64,000 bases of DNA from Pseudoips prasinana (Eukaryota > Arthropoda > Insecta > Lepidoptera > Nolidae): NCBI GenBank assembly GCA_951640165.1, contig OX621250.1, forward strand, positions 17,323,501 through 17,387,500. The letters run 5' to 3'. Below, one piece after another: positions 9,086 through 20,146 of the stretch. Position 1 is the first letter of the stretch. Each line of letters starts with the position of its first letter. The notes below the pieces were generated by a model that was given only the letters and a program-made list of their open reading frames with translations, was not told the DNA's origin and made no database searches. A program made the translations under genes and the position numbers.

Positions 9086-9455
9086 TGACGCCGACGCCTC
9101 CCACAGCGTCGCGACGCTCGCGCCCCCTCCCCAAGAATCGTGGCGCTGGCGCCCCCTATCCATGCGTCGCGACGCCGGCGCACCCTCCCCAAGCGTCGCG
9201 ACGCCTACACCTCCCCCAGCGTCGCGACCCCGGTGCCCCCTCCCCAAGCGTCGCGACGCCTACGCCCCCTCCCCAAACGTCCCGACGCCGGCGCCCCCTC
9301 CCCATGCGTCACGACGCCGACGCAGACGCCTCCCCGAGCGTCGCGACGCCGCACCCCCTCCCCAAGCGTCACGACGCCGCGCCCCCTCCCCAAGCGTCGC
9401 GAAGCTGCGCCCCCTCCCCAAGCGTCGCGACGTCGTCGCCTCCCCCAGCGTGTTT
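9086..9455. repeat. GC-rich GCGTCGCGACGC minisatellite, right block
   Basis: About 12-13 units of 26-32 bp have the form GCGTCGCGACGC, a variable GC-rich spacer, then CCCCCTCCCCAA. The core is a perfect 12-bp palindrome. The first units repeat those of the left block at 2254-2340. Long stop-free frames appear in most reading frames and on both strands; these reflect composition and are not genes. Confidence 0.92.
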
Positions 9456-9650
9456 ATAAAAATCTTTTTGCAAATTCTAATTTGGCGTTCTAGGTTTTTC
9501 GGCGTTGGTGTATTTATATTTAGGTTTGATTTCCATCATACTAGAACCACTGAAGAATCTTTTAAGTTCCATGCTTGAAGGTTCCAAAATCACAGTTCTT
9601 TGGATTTCATTAATTTGGTCATGGCATTTTAATCGACATGGAGCGCATGG
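9450..9650 (-). pseudogene. Degenerate fragment of an uncharacterised insect protein, copy 2
   Basis: Homologous to 1099-1290 and directly joined to the minisatellite. On the minus strand it reads CAPCRLKCHDQ, then INEIQRTVILE and the KPKYKYTNAEKP segment. It carries an extra 12 nt relative to copy 1 and lacks about 33 nt that copy 1 has before the VCK motif. It adds the cysteine-rich part missing from copy 1. Function unknown; not intact. Confidence 0.4.
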
Positions 9651-9784
9651 ATTTTATGCAGAGAATTGTAAGATTTTCCAGTGCGCAATGACATAGTAAC
9701 ATTTTGCTTCAATAATGCAGGGTTGGCACGACTCTCTTGCATCAACGCTCTGTCGGTGCGGTCCTATCATGGTTCGACGCATGA

Positions 9785-10320
9785 TTGCTCCGGAAACGGG
9801 GCACCCTAACCTTCAGGTTGACGCAGATACTCACCGGGCATGGGTGTTTTGGTGAGTATCTGTGTCGAATAGGTAGAGAAGCGACACCGACGTGTCACCA
9901 TTGTGGCGGCGGCCCAGACTCGGCCCAACATACACTCGAAGAGTGCCCAGGTTGGGCCCCCGAGAGGTGAGTCCTGGTCGTGAAATAGGATTGGACCTCT
10001 CGCCACCAATTTTTTAATTTTACAATTAATATAAAGAAATAATCATAGACTAGTATAGTGGACTAATCCGTCACGCTGGCCTAGTGCAGGTAGGGTGGTC
10101 CTGGTCGTTGAAATATGATTGAACCTCTCGCTGCCAGCAGTGGTTTCGGCTATGCTGGCGGCGCCAACCGGATAGAACGCGGTCGCCTCCTTATATGAAA
10201 CTGTTATGTTCAAGAGAGCGCGAGAGAGAGCGCAACGACCCTCCCGCAGAAGAAAGAGATGCTGCCGATGAACCGGACATTGATGTTAATGTCTGCTTCA
10301 TCGGCGCTGGCGCTGGGTGA
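9785..10320 (+). pseudogene. R1-type ORF2 C-terminus with zinc knuckle, frameshifted
   Basis: The part at 9785-9970 reads RLTQILTGHGCFGEYLCRIG followed by CHHCGGGPDSAQHTLEECPGW, the C-x2-C...H...C knuckle at the end of R1-clade ORF2. After a frameshift, the phrase encoding VLVVEIGLDLS appears and then recurs as a second version at about 10097-10133, so the end of the ORF is partly duplicated. A LSLPAVVSAMLA stretch and further C-terminal sequence follow to a stop near 10320. The knuckle is thought to bind RNA or target DNA. The copy is dead. Confidence 0.72.
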
Positions 10321-10654
10321 TAATCCTAGCGCCACCCCTGGGACCGCTGGCGTTTGGAGGAGAAAATCCACTCGTTTTGTATAGGCGGCCCCGGGAACAG
10401 GGAACCTGCTGTTCAGGTTGCCTAAGCGTGCTTGTGCGTGCTGGGGGGGGAGGTATTCAGAACCTCCCCTCCCCGAGTGAGAGTCTCGCGGACACTCAGT
10501 GTACAGCGCGGGTACTGGCGAGATCGTTTACGAGTACCCAGAGCCCCCACTACAAGCACTGTGAGGTTGGCTACCGTGGTGGTTTTAGTGGGTTGAGCCC
10601 GACCCAACGTGTGTTTTGCCACCACGTAAAAAAGGGTTGGCACGCCTCAAACAG

Positions 10655-10689
10655 AGTCAAGAAAAAGGCAGAATGCCTTTTTCTTGACT
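10655..10689. repeat. Palindrome, 16-bp arms, 3-nt spacer
   Basis: AGTCAAGAAAAAGGCA and TGCCTTTTTCTTGACT flank GAA. It lies at the right end of the R1 remnant. Confidence 0.92.
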
Positions 10690-10972
10690 TTCTTTTAGTC
10701 GTGTTCAATTCATTGGCTTTGCTTGCCTCAGGTTATTTGATCTCATGTTGTGGTGTTCCGGGTTGTTAATTTGAGTCTGTCAAAGTAGAGGACATATTTT
10801 TAGTTGCGTTGAGGTCAAGAAATGTAGGGTCATCATCATATAAATCAGGGTCGCTTTTAGGAGCATTTACAGGTGATTCACAATAATTCGATTTCGCGAT
10901 AGCTCTACCGCTTCTTGTAGCTAATTAGCTGGTACTCGCACCGTTTGCATTAATATGAAAGACGTTTTTTTT

Positions 10973-11402
10973 TCAGTTTTTGTGAGTAACTCTATAAGAG
11001 GATGAACTGGAGCTTGAAGAGCTCGAACCTGAAGAACTTGAAATAGAGGAGCTGGAACTTGAAAAACTTCGATGAACTTGAACTATTACAAGATGAAAAA
11101 GATACTCTTTTTTCTTGAATGGGTCTTCTGGTGAGTTTATCTCGATTAAGAATTAACTCATTGTCTGAAGCATGATTTTGCGCTAGCGAAGCCAAAGCGC
11201 TTGGTTAATTAAGTAGATTACATTTGTATTATTGATTATAGTAATAGGCTGAGTATTGAGATATTCACGTACCGTTTTTATATAATGGTTAAAGTTAAAA
11301 AAATCGTTGCTATTAGTCTTTGACTGTGGGGAGTTTTCAATGAACGATGAGGAATTTGCAGAGAAGTTCTCTATCATATCATTGCTGGTTGGAGATTTCT
11401 GA
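10973..11402 (-). other. Possible spliced coding segment with Ser-rich tail (unknown)
   Basis: On the minus strand a TTTATGGTTTCAG acceptor-like sequence precedes an open stretch (11402 to about 11277) ending near a GTACGT donor-like site. About 100 bp further a second frame reads DNELILNRDKLTRRPIQEKR and leads, after a frameshift, into about 20 serines and a stop at 10973. The serine tract comes from an imperfect hexamer array (11001-11092). It could be a host exon pair, a decayed gene or chance. No homology recognised. Confidence 0.22.
11001..11092. repeat. Imperfect GAACTT/GAGCTG hexamer array
   Basis: Hexamers of the type GAACTT, GAGCTC, GAGCTG and GAACCT follow one another for about 90 bp. 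On the minus strand they encode poly-serine in one frame. Confidence 0.75.
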
Positions 11403-11419
11403 AACCATAAAATCACCAA

Positions 11420-12819
11420 TAGTTTTCTCTGGTTTTCAAATTTGTTTTACTATAATGAAAATTGATACAATATTTTACTTACATGTTAACTCGTAATTCT
11501 AATCGATAATTCTTCAGTAAGTGCTGAATTTGGATTTATGCTTTCTTTTTGGTTTTTTTCATTTTAATAGCCGGTGACTCATGACGAAGATAAAATGTTA
11601 ATAATATTATTCAGCACACACTTTGACTACAAAATAGCTCTTATTATAACGGAATAAACTGTTTTCACCTGCGTGAAGATTGGCTGTATGAACTGAAATT
11701 ATTACTAGTTACCAAGTTAATTTCATTGATGATATCAAAATCGTTACTATCAGCCTTTTCTTTTGGAAAATTTGCGATCTCTGTGGAATTCCGAGTAAAA
11801 TTTTCTTAAATTTTGCTATCTAGCTGTTCCTGGCAAAAGATAAAAACCGTGATGGTTAACTTTTTTACATCCCAAAAAATTCACAGCATGAAGTGCACTT
11901 TATGAAATATTTCAAGGATTTGTATGTCATTTGCTATATAATTTTTCACATTTTTTAATGCATTAGCGAGCATTATGTCCGTTCTTCTTTTCATTTTATG
12001 ATTTATTAAATGACTTCTTATTTAAAACTCGGAATGGTAAACTGCTGACTTGGCTGTCTTGCTGGCTCTGTAATTTTGTAGTGACATATTAACCAATCCG
12101 CTTTCCTTTTCAACTAGACATAAATAAAGAAATGGCATAATAATTAATGATCCACAAACAATAACACTTTAACAAATAAAAAAACGTCTTGATTTCTAAT
12201 AGGCTCAACTTTGTCCCAAAACATCCATCCATAGTTTATTATGAACACGGCATAAACTTAATTAAGCCATTAGAATTATACGTATCTTTAATATTAAATT
12301 GCCACGAATATTACTTAATAGATCGGAAGAAAACAATCGCAAAGCTCAATTGGTCGTTACCACACTTAAAACCGAAAGAGAATTTACCAATCATTTCGGA
12401 ACTAAAACGACGTAATAAGCTTACGGTCACTACCCGACTGACTGTGCGACGTCCTGCACTGAGCGATGCGAACACAACACGAACTGCGTCGTTTCTCCCT
12501 CAACTCAGGCCCCTGATTTGCCGCGTAATAAAGAGACCGATATAACAGTTAAGTCCTGTTCCCCCTTTAATATGGCTATGTTTGAACTATTGTTACATTG
12601 AGAATTTCATTTAGAGTCATTTTGTGACGGTAACTCAATATACGTATTTTTTTAATTGTGTCGTTTTTATCCTAAAGGTGCGATATATTCCATTAAAGTG
12701 GCCAGCTTCGGAATATTTAGTGAACCCTATGTATAATTAAAAAGATATTAGTGCAATTTAGATATGATAAATACACAAAGTAACATAGGTGAACAGGTTC
12801 TGTATTAGCTAGCTTAGTC
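11420..12819. other. AT-rich stretch without recognisable gene
   Basis: A plus-strand frame at 12189-12545 exists but shows no recognisable domain or coding signature. No RNA gene or known repeat was seen. Confidence 0.4.
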
Positions 12820-13254
12820 TCACTTTTGACTGTGTAAGCTGCAGAGCTTAGTTTGCCAGCCAGTCAGGATACAGTTTCTTGTCCTAAGTTCTACCTCGAA
12901 ACACTTGAAGTTAACAGTTTCTAGCACTTCATGTTTTAGTCCCAAATTACTTATATTGAGCGTAGTGCATTTCAGTCGTAGAAATTCTGAGTGGGAATCA
13001 AGTATTTCATCAAATTCATCGAGTTGCAGTGTCATCGACAAAAAGTATCATATAGGGAGTGTATTTAAAATTTTTAAGACAGTTGCCGCTGGGATGTTGC
13101 GAGAACTCAGCGTTAACGATAATATTCTATTGGCTTGACTATTTGGTTGAGGCTCCAGGATCAACATGACCGACTGGATTAATCTGATGACATCATAGGA
13201 ATAGGACTGTTCTTGAAACTCAGCCACTACAGGAATACTATTTACAAGGGTCAA
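12820..13254 (-). pseudogene. Unknown coding-like frame with one in-frame stop
   Basis: One minus-strand frame runs about 145 codons, interrupted only by a TGA near 13045: NSIPVVAEFQEQ and LILEPQPNSQANR before it, TLQLDEFDEIL and VNFKCFEVELRTRNC after it. No family is recognised. The upstream part (13135-13295) has a diverged relative at 14605-14715, so it may belong to a repeat. It may be a decayed exon or an old element ORF. Confidence 0.25.
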
Positions 13255-13295
13255 ATTTCTGGTTAGATACTTGTTTTAGTTAAAAATATGGTACA
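13135..13295. repeat. Duplicated segment, copy 1 (second at 14605-14715)
   Basis: Shared words are CTATTTGGTTGA, CCAGGAT, AACTC, AAGGGTCAAA and AAAAATATGG in the same order and orientation. The second copy has internal deletions. Confidence 0.6.
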
Positions 13296-13332
13296 AGACT
13301 TGATGTAAAAAAGAATGAATGGTTATGTCATA

Positions 13333-13648
13333 CTAGATGTGCCCCGCGGTTTTACCCGCGTTAAATTTTATAAATTATCACAGCTCCTCCCCCGTAGGTG
13401 ATAGCGTGATAATGTGTAGCCTATATGTTGACCCGACCTCTTGGTAATATTCATGCAAAATTTGGAGTAAATCCATGCAGTACTTTTTGAGTTTAGCCGG
13501 ACATACATACAGATAAACAGACAAAAAATCTAGAAACATTATTTTTGTTTTCGATATCGATTGTAGATCACGCCCCAAGTATCCTTTTTAAAAAATATTC
13601 AATGTACAGTTGTGACTTTCCTACGATTTTATTATATGAATATTTTAG
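13333..13648 (+). repeat. Element E, uninterrupted copy (about 310 bp)
   Basis: It starts GTGCCCCGCGGTTTTACCCG, contains TATATGTTGACCCGACCTC and GATATCGATTGTAGATC, and ends CCTACGATTTTATTATATG. Three other copies exist (21916, 31128 and 52750), each broken by a later transposon. The form resembles the common lepidopteran CCCGCGG non-autonomous repeats. No coding capacity. Confidence 0.85.
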
Positions 13649-14149
13649 TTTTTAAATAGAAAACCTTTGTGAGATGAACCATTAACTATCCTTACTGTGA
13701 CTACTTGTGAATAATGCATCACAATTGCATCATGCACACGTTGGCTGCGGTATTTAGTGAGTTTTGATACAATATTTACCTACAGCCTATTCTACAAGTA
13801 TGAAAACAAATCTAGACCAGATATGTTTTCAGCCTTTCATATTGAGCTGAGAGAAATGACTTTGCTTGGTAAAATTTGAACAACTTGTTCCTATTAAAGC
13901 AATTTAGTGCAGTTATTTCGTACCCAGGCGCTGTAACGGGGACGCTTAGAAGCCTATTTACTTCATATTAACATATCTAAATAAAACTTTTCAGTGAACG
14001 TATTAGGTATGGTAGGTACCTATGAACTCCACAGTCAATTACCGAAGATTTAAGGCAAAACGCCGTAAGTAAGCCCAAAATAAAATATAAACTTCCCAGG
14101 TAATTATTACTATTTTATGCAACGTATGTATACAACGTGTGTAACTTTT

Positions 14150-14345
14150 TTTTACAAAGACAACGCCCGCTTTAGGGAATTTAATCCCTGTGTCTGTACT
14201 TTAAAAACATATAATAGACGGACACAAATTACATCCAGACTCAGAACAACTATTTATGGGTCACACAAATAGTTGTCCGGCGCAGGACTCGCACCCGCGA
14301 CACGAAGCGGCGAGGCAACTGTCTAAGCCGCTGGGCCACACGTGC
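14150..14345 (-). repeat. tRNA-derived SINE, family S2
   Basis: On the minus strand the tRNA-like head (14345 leftwards) has box A-like TGGCCCAGCGG and box B-like GGTGCGAGTCC, followed by CGCCGGACAACTATTTGTGTG and a non-tRNA body. A more degenerate relative is at 23270-23356. Confidence 0.7.
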
Positions 14346-14604
14346 AGTCAAATTTATTTACATGACTAACTACTGTCCGGCGCCGCCTCCTTGTAACCAT
14401 CAATTGCCAAGATAAAAATATATCTAACTTAACCTACTTATATACTATAAACATTTCATTAATAAAAAAACTACTTTCCACATAAATATGCGAACGTTTG
14501 TATCAAAAACTAAAAAAAATATCCAAATAAATGTTTGAAAGACAGCGGTCTGAAATCGATGTAGTTTTATGAAATATATACTCTTCACTATTCACATGGC
14601 TTCA

Positions 14605-14715
14605 CTATTTGGTTGAAGCGCCAGGATGAACAAGACGGGCTAACTAATTTGATGGCGGACATCGGAGACTTCCTGAAACTCCAATAAGGGTCAAAGTTTT
14701 AAGTAAAAATATGGT
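14605..14715. repeat. Duplicated segment, copy 2 of 13135-13295
   Basis: Diverged, internally deleted relative of 13135-13295 in direct orientation, about 1.45 kb away. Confidence 0.55.
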
Positions 14716-14736
14716 TTTTAATTATTTAAGACTTTA

Positions 14737-14985
14737 TTTAGCCTAGTTGGTAGTGCTCCTGTCTACGAAGCTGGTGGTCCTGGGTTGGAACCCCGGTAAG
14801 TGCAAATATTTGTGTGATTAGCACGAATATTTGTTTCTGAGTCATGGATGTTTTCTATGTATATAAGTATTTATCTATCTATATAAGTATGTATATCGTC
14901 GCCTGGTACCCATAGTACAAGCTATGCTTAGTTTGGGGCTAGGATGATCTGTGTGACATTGTCCCTAGATATTATTATTACATAC
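14737..14985 (+). repeat. S1 SINE copy
   Basis: The head is slightly decayed: box A TAGCCTAGTTGG is intact, but box B reads GGTTGGAACCC with substitutions. The body and ATT-rich tail match the other S1 copies. Confidence 0.85.
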
Positions 14986-15145
14986 ATACATAGACTCACG
15001 CCTGTTTCCCAGAGGGATAGGTAGAGACAACGGATTTCCATTTGTCACGATCTTTGCACACGTCTTTTGCCTCGATTACTGACATTATATTCTTCATACA
15101 TGTTCGCCGGTTTAGGATACTTCTGCCCTTTCTATATTATTATTA
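14986..15145. repeat. Dispersed lepidopteran repeat fragment (GACTCACGCCTGTTTCCCAGAG type)
   Basis: ACTCACGCCTGTTTCCCAGA, then GGTAGAGACAACGGATTTCC and GATCTTTGCACACGTCTTTTG follow the pattern of a repeat common in Lepidoptera. It is recognised from general knowledge; the class is not certain. Confidence 0.5.
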
Positions 15146-15962
15146 TTATTATTTTTAATAACATGTGACGGGGATTTTTGGGTTTTCGTTTGGAAATAGT
15201 TTAGTTTTCCAAACTCGGTGTGTATTAAGGAATATTATAAACGTAATTTTAAGCTTCTTTAATATTCAGAATGTTTAGTGCAAAGACTAAGGCACGTTTT
15301 AAAGAGTGACATTTTGACTTCCACCTGTACACTTCCACCATAAATGTCATGATAAAAGAAATACATTTTTTAAACATAAGGAATCCAAGCCCTAACGGTC
15401 GCGTCGTAGGATATTTGTTACTGCACATCTCAAGTTTCTAACGATATGCAAAGGTTATGTTGAATAAACTACACTAATAAAACTGTATTTTTATCTTAAT
15501 GTTCTGTTATATGAAAAAATACTTAGTTGAACCTAGTTATTATTATTTTTGCTATGACATTGTAACAAACATGTTTGTTGTTTGTGTTTATTTTATATAA
15601 TACTGTTGGTAGTTACGGTAACCTAAATTAAAATGTACTCTAATTATTTGCTCCCAAATATTTAAGGCTTATGTTTCATGGTTTAAAGTAATAAACCCCT
15701 TATTTAATAAGGGTATGTATGAAATGTGATCATTTCCAAACTAAATTTTACGGACACAATAAATTAATAGGTAACACTGGGTTTATAACGATCGGTACTT
15801 TCCCCGAGTTTTTCCGTTTGCCAGACATGGCAACTACTTTCCTCTCTGATAATGTCTTTAATACGTTCGTTTGGATATTATTATATTTAAACATAATACG
15901 AGTTTACCTTGAATAAGCGTTTAAGGGGTTTTTTTTATATAATAATAAAATAAAATATGGAC
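15146..15962. other. AT-rich stretch without recognisable gene
   Basis: Nothing coding or repetitive was recognised beyond short ATT runs. Confidence 0.4.
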
Positions 15963-16106
15963 AAACAAGATGGACCGACGATCTTGTGCGGGTCGCTGGA
16001 AACTGCTGGATGCGAATAGCGCAAGCCCGGCAATTGTGGAGATCTTTGGGGGAGGCCTTCGTCCAGCAGTGGACATCTTTCGTCTGATATGATCATGATG
16101 ATGATG
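15963..16106 (+). repeat. RTE LINE 3' terminus fragment
   Basis: The plus strand encodes WTDDLVRVAG, CWMRIAQARQLW and LGEAFVQQWTSF, the same end of the RTE ORF seen at 28208, and finishes in an ATGATGATG tail. Confidence 0.85.
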
Positions 16107-16311
16107 AAAGTAAAATATTATAAATTTTGTCTACTCTGTCCTCATAATGAGCCACTTCTTCGACGGGAAATAATATTAAGAATATTATCTACGCTTTTAT
16201 TCATGTTCAAAAGTATAAAACATACTGCCATCAAATCCCTAACTAAGCGTAGCCTTTACTATGATAACCAGACAACTGATAAACATACTTATATATTTAT
16301 CTGTGTGTTTT

Positions 16312-16668
16312 TTTTTGTCTATGTGACATTGTCCTTAAATATTATTATTATTATTTATAAATACAATATTGTAAACAAATTACACCCAGATACAAAAAAA
16401 AAAATCGTGCTCATGACACAAAGGTATGTTCTGTTTAGCTGAAAGGGTCACTAACCACTACTCTACCAGGCCAGTCAAACATGGTCCTGGGTTCGAATCC
16501 CGGTAAGTGCAAATATTTTTGTTATGAGCACGAATATTTGTTTCTGAGTCATGGTTGTTTTCTATGTATTTAAGTATTTATCTATCTATATAAGTATGTA
16601 TATCGTCGCCTGGTATCCATAGTACAAGCTTTACTTAGTTTGGGGCTACTGTGTGACATTGTCCCTTT
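16312..16668 (+). repeat. Two S1 SINE fragments
   Basis: 16312-16350 holds only the GTGACATTGTCC...ATT tail. 16470-16668 holds a copy from box B (GGTTCGAATCC) to the tail, with the box A part replaced by unrelated sequence. Confidence 0.7.
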
Positions 16669-16679
16669 ATTATATAACT

Positions 16680-17673
16680 AAACGAATTCCTTAAGTAATG
16701 CAACTGGTATACTGCCACTTTTAGGTAGATGTCCGAAAATGTGATGATTGTTTCTTGTTTCGTTTACTGCACACTCCAGCAGCTTTCCCTAATTTCGAAC
16801 GTGGAAAATTTTAAAGTAAAGTTACACGTTAGAAGAACCAATTGTTTCATTTTAGCCTTACTCCCTGACCAGTTTTGGAACGTACAACTAAAAGGGAACC
16901 TTGTAATTCCAGAAGATAACTGCTTAAAGTGTAGAACATTATAGATTCAGAGAAAACATTAAGGATTCTCCAAGCTACAATAAATTTAATATGAATACAA
17001 CCAGTTTAATCCTTAGCCATTTTAATATTTAAGTACCTAATGGGGTTAATTTATGTCCTTATTTCTCTAAGTTTTGGGACGGCTCGGTTGGCTAATTATG
17101 ATTTATAACATTTTACTTTTAATGGCAGTTTACCATCGTTTTGTGATTGTTTTATGAGAGTTATTCAATTGGGGTAGATGGGTATAAGCTGGCGGCTAAA
17201 ACAGCATAGCTGATGAGTTTGGTTATTTGGGTGCAGTGTTTGTGATTATCAGACGATTAACCTTTTGCACGCCATTGTCACAATTACGTGACTAGCGAAA
17301 TCTTACGCCACTGTATTCCAATGTCATAAATTTATGACAAATAATGCGGCGCACAATAACACGAAAGAAGTGTTAGAATTCTGGGGCACTCAGATTTAAT
17401 CTACAAAACAAAATGGTTACTTCTAATAATGCTAAACACAGTATTCAACAGTCACGTGGAAGGGAGCACTGAACAGACTCAAAATTGTTTTAATATAGGT
17501 ACTACCTCTATATACATATACAGTGTTAGGTTTGAGCCAACTAATAAAATCAGTGTGCCCAGAGACCGCAGGCCATAAACTGGGGTCCTGATGGATGCAT
17601 GGTAAGTCATGGGGTCGAAGGTAGAGCGCGCATACACTTACATATGGGTGAATTTCAACAAGAGCTTTTTATT
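16680..17673. other. AT-rich stretch without recognisable gene
   Basis: A plus-strand frame at 16729-16944 shows no recognisable domain. Nothing else was seen. Confidence 0.35.
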
Positions 17674-17939
17674 TATCATTTCGGTGGATTTTTTTGATTT
17701 CAATGTTATCTACATATTTTTAGTGATAAATAAAGCTTTATAACCCCTAATATAAGCTTTATCGCCTATTTTATAACATTGTGCGTGAGTGGACACCAAA
17801 TATCATAAAAACTTACATAAATATTTAAGGATGAATTTTTAAGAGTCCACTGAAATGAAAATTGTCTAGCTAAATGATATAAATGACCACCGAAATGATA
17901 GACTGTGCACCGGAATGAATTAAATCCACCGAAATGATA
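17674..17939. repeat. Left cluster of the TCCACYGAAATGATA motif
   Basis: Occurrences: 17674-17688 (reverse), 17846-17860, 17886-17900, 17905-17919 and 17925-17939 (forward), each with 0-3 changes. A matching cluster is at 20147-20590. Confidence 0.75.
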
Positions 17940-18059
17940 CAGCTAAGAACAAACTGTACCGTTCCGTACTTTGTTAGGTTTGATTTCCACAAATTTTAGA
18001 TAAACACTGAGACAGTACAGTACCCAGTTATTTTAATATTATCATTCATATACAGATAT

Positions 18060-18325
18060 TACTGCTGTGTGGTGACGGCGACAAATATCAGAATCAGAAT
18101 ATCATCACCCCATCTCATCCCGTGGGGGGCGTAGAAGTCGAACCGAGGGAATATCTACCAGAGGACGGGAAGCAGCTTCCTTCTGAGTACTACGACCATC
18201 ATACTGCGATCGCCAACCCGCCTGCCAAGCGTGGCGATTATGGCATATCCCCTCAAGATGATTCTTGAGGGAGGCTTGTCCAGCAGTGGACTTATTTAAG
18301 CTGTAATGATGATGGATGATGATGA
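18060..18325 (+). mobile_element. Short RTE-derived composite (5' UTR fused to 3' terminus), copy 1
   Basis: The head matches the 5' UTR of the RTE at 36366-36556: CTCATCCCGTGGGGGGCGTA, then ACTGCGATCGCCAACCC and GTGGCGATTATGGCATATCC. It then jumps to the RTE 3' terminus GTCCAGCAGTGGAC and ends in ATGATGATG repeats. The whole ORF is missing. Similar composites lie at 61405 and 63203. Such elements could be moved by RTE proteins that recognise the 3' end. Confidence 0.72.
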
Positions 18326-18359
18326 TGACAGATATTACAGTTAGTATTACATATATCAT

Positions 18360-20100
18360 TCTTTGAGATTAAAATAACCCCAAAATATGATATTAATGTA
18401 ATGTAATGTTTATTATGATATGAATGAATTGTTTCTTTACTTACTATATTATAACCTTTGGTATTTTTTATGGTTGTTGTTGTGTGAAAATGTTGGAAAA
18501 CTTAATCGTAAATGCTGGTAACCATAAATACATACGTGTGTATGCTTAATGTGTTTTGAACTAATACTAATTTACTTAATTAAGCGCGATTAGGAAGCTT
18601 AAGGTTTCTGATTAATATGATGGCTGCATTTGTAAGTGATGCCATTAATAGTAAAACATAATGTCTACCTATTGCACTAAGAGAAAAATGCTAGGTATAA
18701 TTCAGTTAAATTGGTAACTACACGAGAATAGTGTTTCTACAGGTATATAAGTAAAACTTCTAAAATTAAATCAACTCTTATATTTTTAAAACAAAATTAA
18801 TGTATAAAAAACATCATGAAAATATATTAGTAGTAATAGCTTAGTACTTTTAATCCTTTTACATAAACGTGTGAAATATAGCAGAAACCAAATTGAGATC
18901 ACGTTATTCTTAAATTACTACAACAATAGAGAATTGTACATATCCAAATAGAACAAAAACCAACAGTTTTGTTCTACGTAATTACTTATACATAATTGCG
19001 AATTATTAGTTACTCCAATGAATCAATCTTTTTGGATACGTATTTACAAGTAGGTTCTAGTATGTAGCTTAAAAAGATTGATTTTTCATCATATTACTTT
19101 AAACCACACAATCATTTATCAAATTCACTAATCAGCTTCTTTATATGGCTATAAATATAGTTTTTTTTAAATTTAGATATGTACCTACTAAACAAGTCTT
19201 CTTTAATTATTACACCACAACACGTCTTCAGTATAATTATTATAAACATCAGTTTTCTTTAATAAGTTTAATCATAGATTTATTTGTAATATCTTGTAAA
19301 ATTTAGAAATTTTGTAATCATATCAAATATTATTTACTCATAATAAATGACATAAAAATGTAAGTAACTTACTTATAATGAAGGTAAACCCTCGAAATTA
19401 TTATTATGTAGACAAATAGTAGATATAAAAATCTACACTGTGATGACTCACACACTCATCACATTATCGTTGAGTCGAACAAATGTGTATCTAAAGTATA
19501 TACATGTACTTATTACATAGATATATGTTTATATTATATATCTTAAACATAAATGTTACACAACAAATACACCCGAATAATGAAAACGATTATTGAAAAC
19601 TATTGTTCCACTAAAAATCAAGTACCAATACAGAGATAACTATCATAGATTGTTTGCCTATTGCAAAGCACTAAGCGTATATGATAAAGTGGACATAGCA
19701 ATCAAAACTCGGTACAGAAATTATATGGGTAACCTAAATAAGACAACGCGGCCCAAGATGTAGAGAAATTTATTATATCTTCCAATATTTGAAATACCTC
19801 TAACTACAATGTGTACGGTGAAAGTTTGGATTTGCATTCTACCCAAAACACTGAATAAATTACCAATAGCCATACTACAGAAGTTAGAAAAAAGAAATAG
19901 TCGACAGGTAAGCAACATATTAAAGCGACACTTTTTAAATAAAACTTAATTAGAATATAAGCGGCAACATCTTAACCATATAATCTTACACTTTTAAGAT
20001 TTAGAGTTAAGATTTGATGTAAAACAATTGTATTACTTTAATTGAAATAAACAGATTTTTTATTTATTATTATTATTTATTAAAAAAAAATTACATTACA
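18360..20100. other. Strongly AT-rich stretch between the two motif clusters
   Basis: No convincing coding frame, RNA gene or known repeat is visible in about 1.7 kb. It may be the inside of a large degenerate element whose ends carry the flanking motif clusters. Confidence 0.35.
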
Positions 20101-20146
20101 AAACTATGACTTTGTATTTGACACAAGGATCTCTAAAACTTTATGG

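Larger units (their letters stand above)
9725..10695 (+). mobile_element. R1-clade LINE remnant (ORF2 end and 3' UTR)
   Basis: A degenerate R1-type ORF2 C-terminus is followed by a GC-rich 3' region containing TGGGTTGAGCCCGACCCAACG-like sequence (10587-10607), familiar from lepidopteran R1-like elements. The 5' part is missing. It ends near the short palindrome at 10655-10689. Confidence 0.7.

Noticed and set aside
9027..9578. Long overlapping frames in most reading frames and on both strands
   Set aside because: They come from the GC-rich minisatellite, which lacks stops by composition; Pro/Arg-rich low-complexity translations with no start context.
12189..12545. 118-codon plus-strand frame as a gene
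   Set aside because: No recognisable domain, neighbour or signal; length possible by chance.
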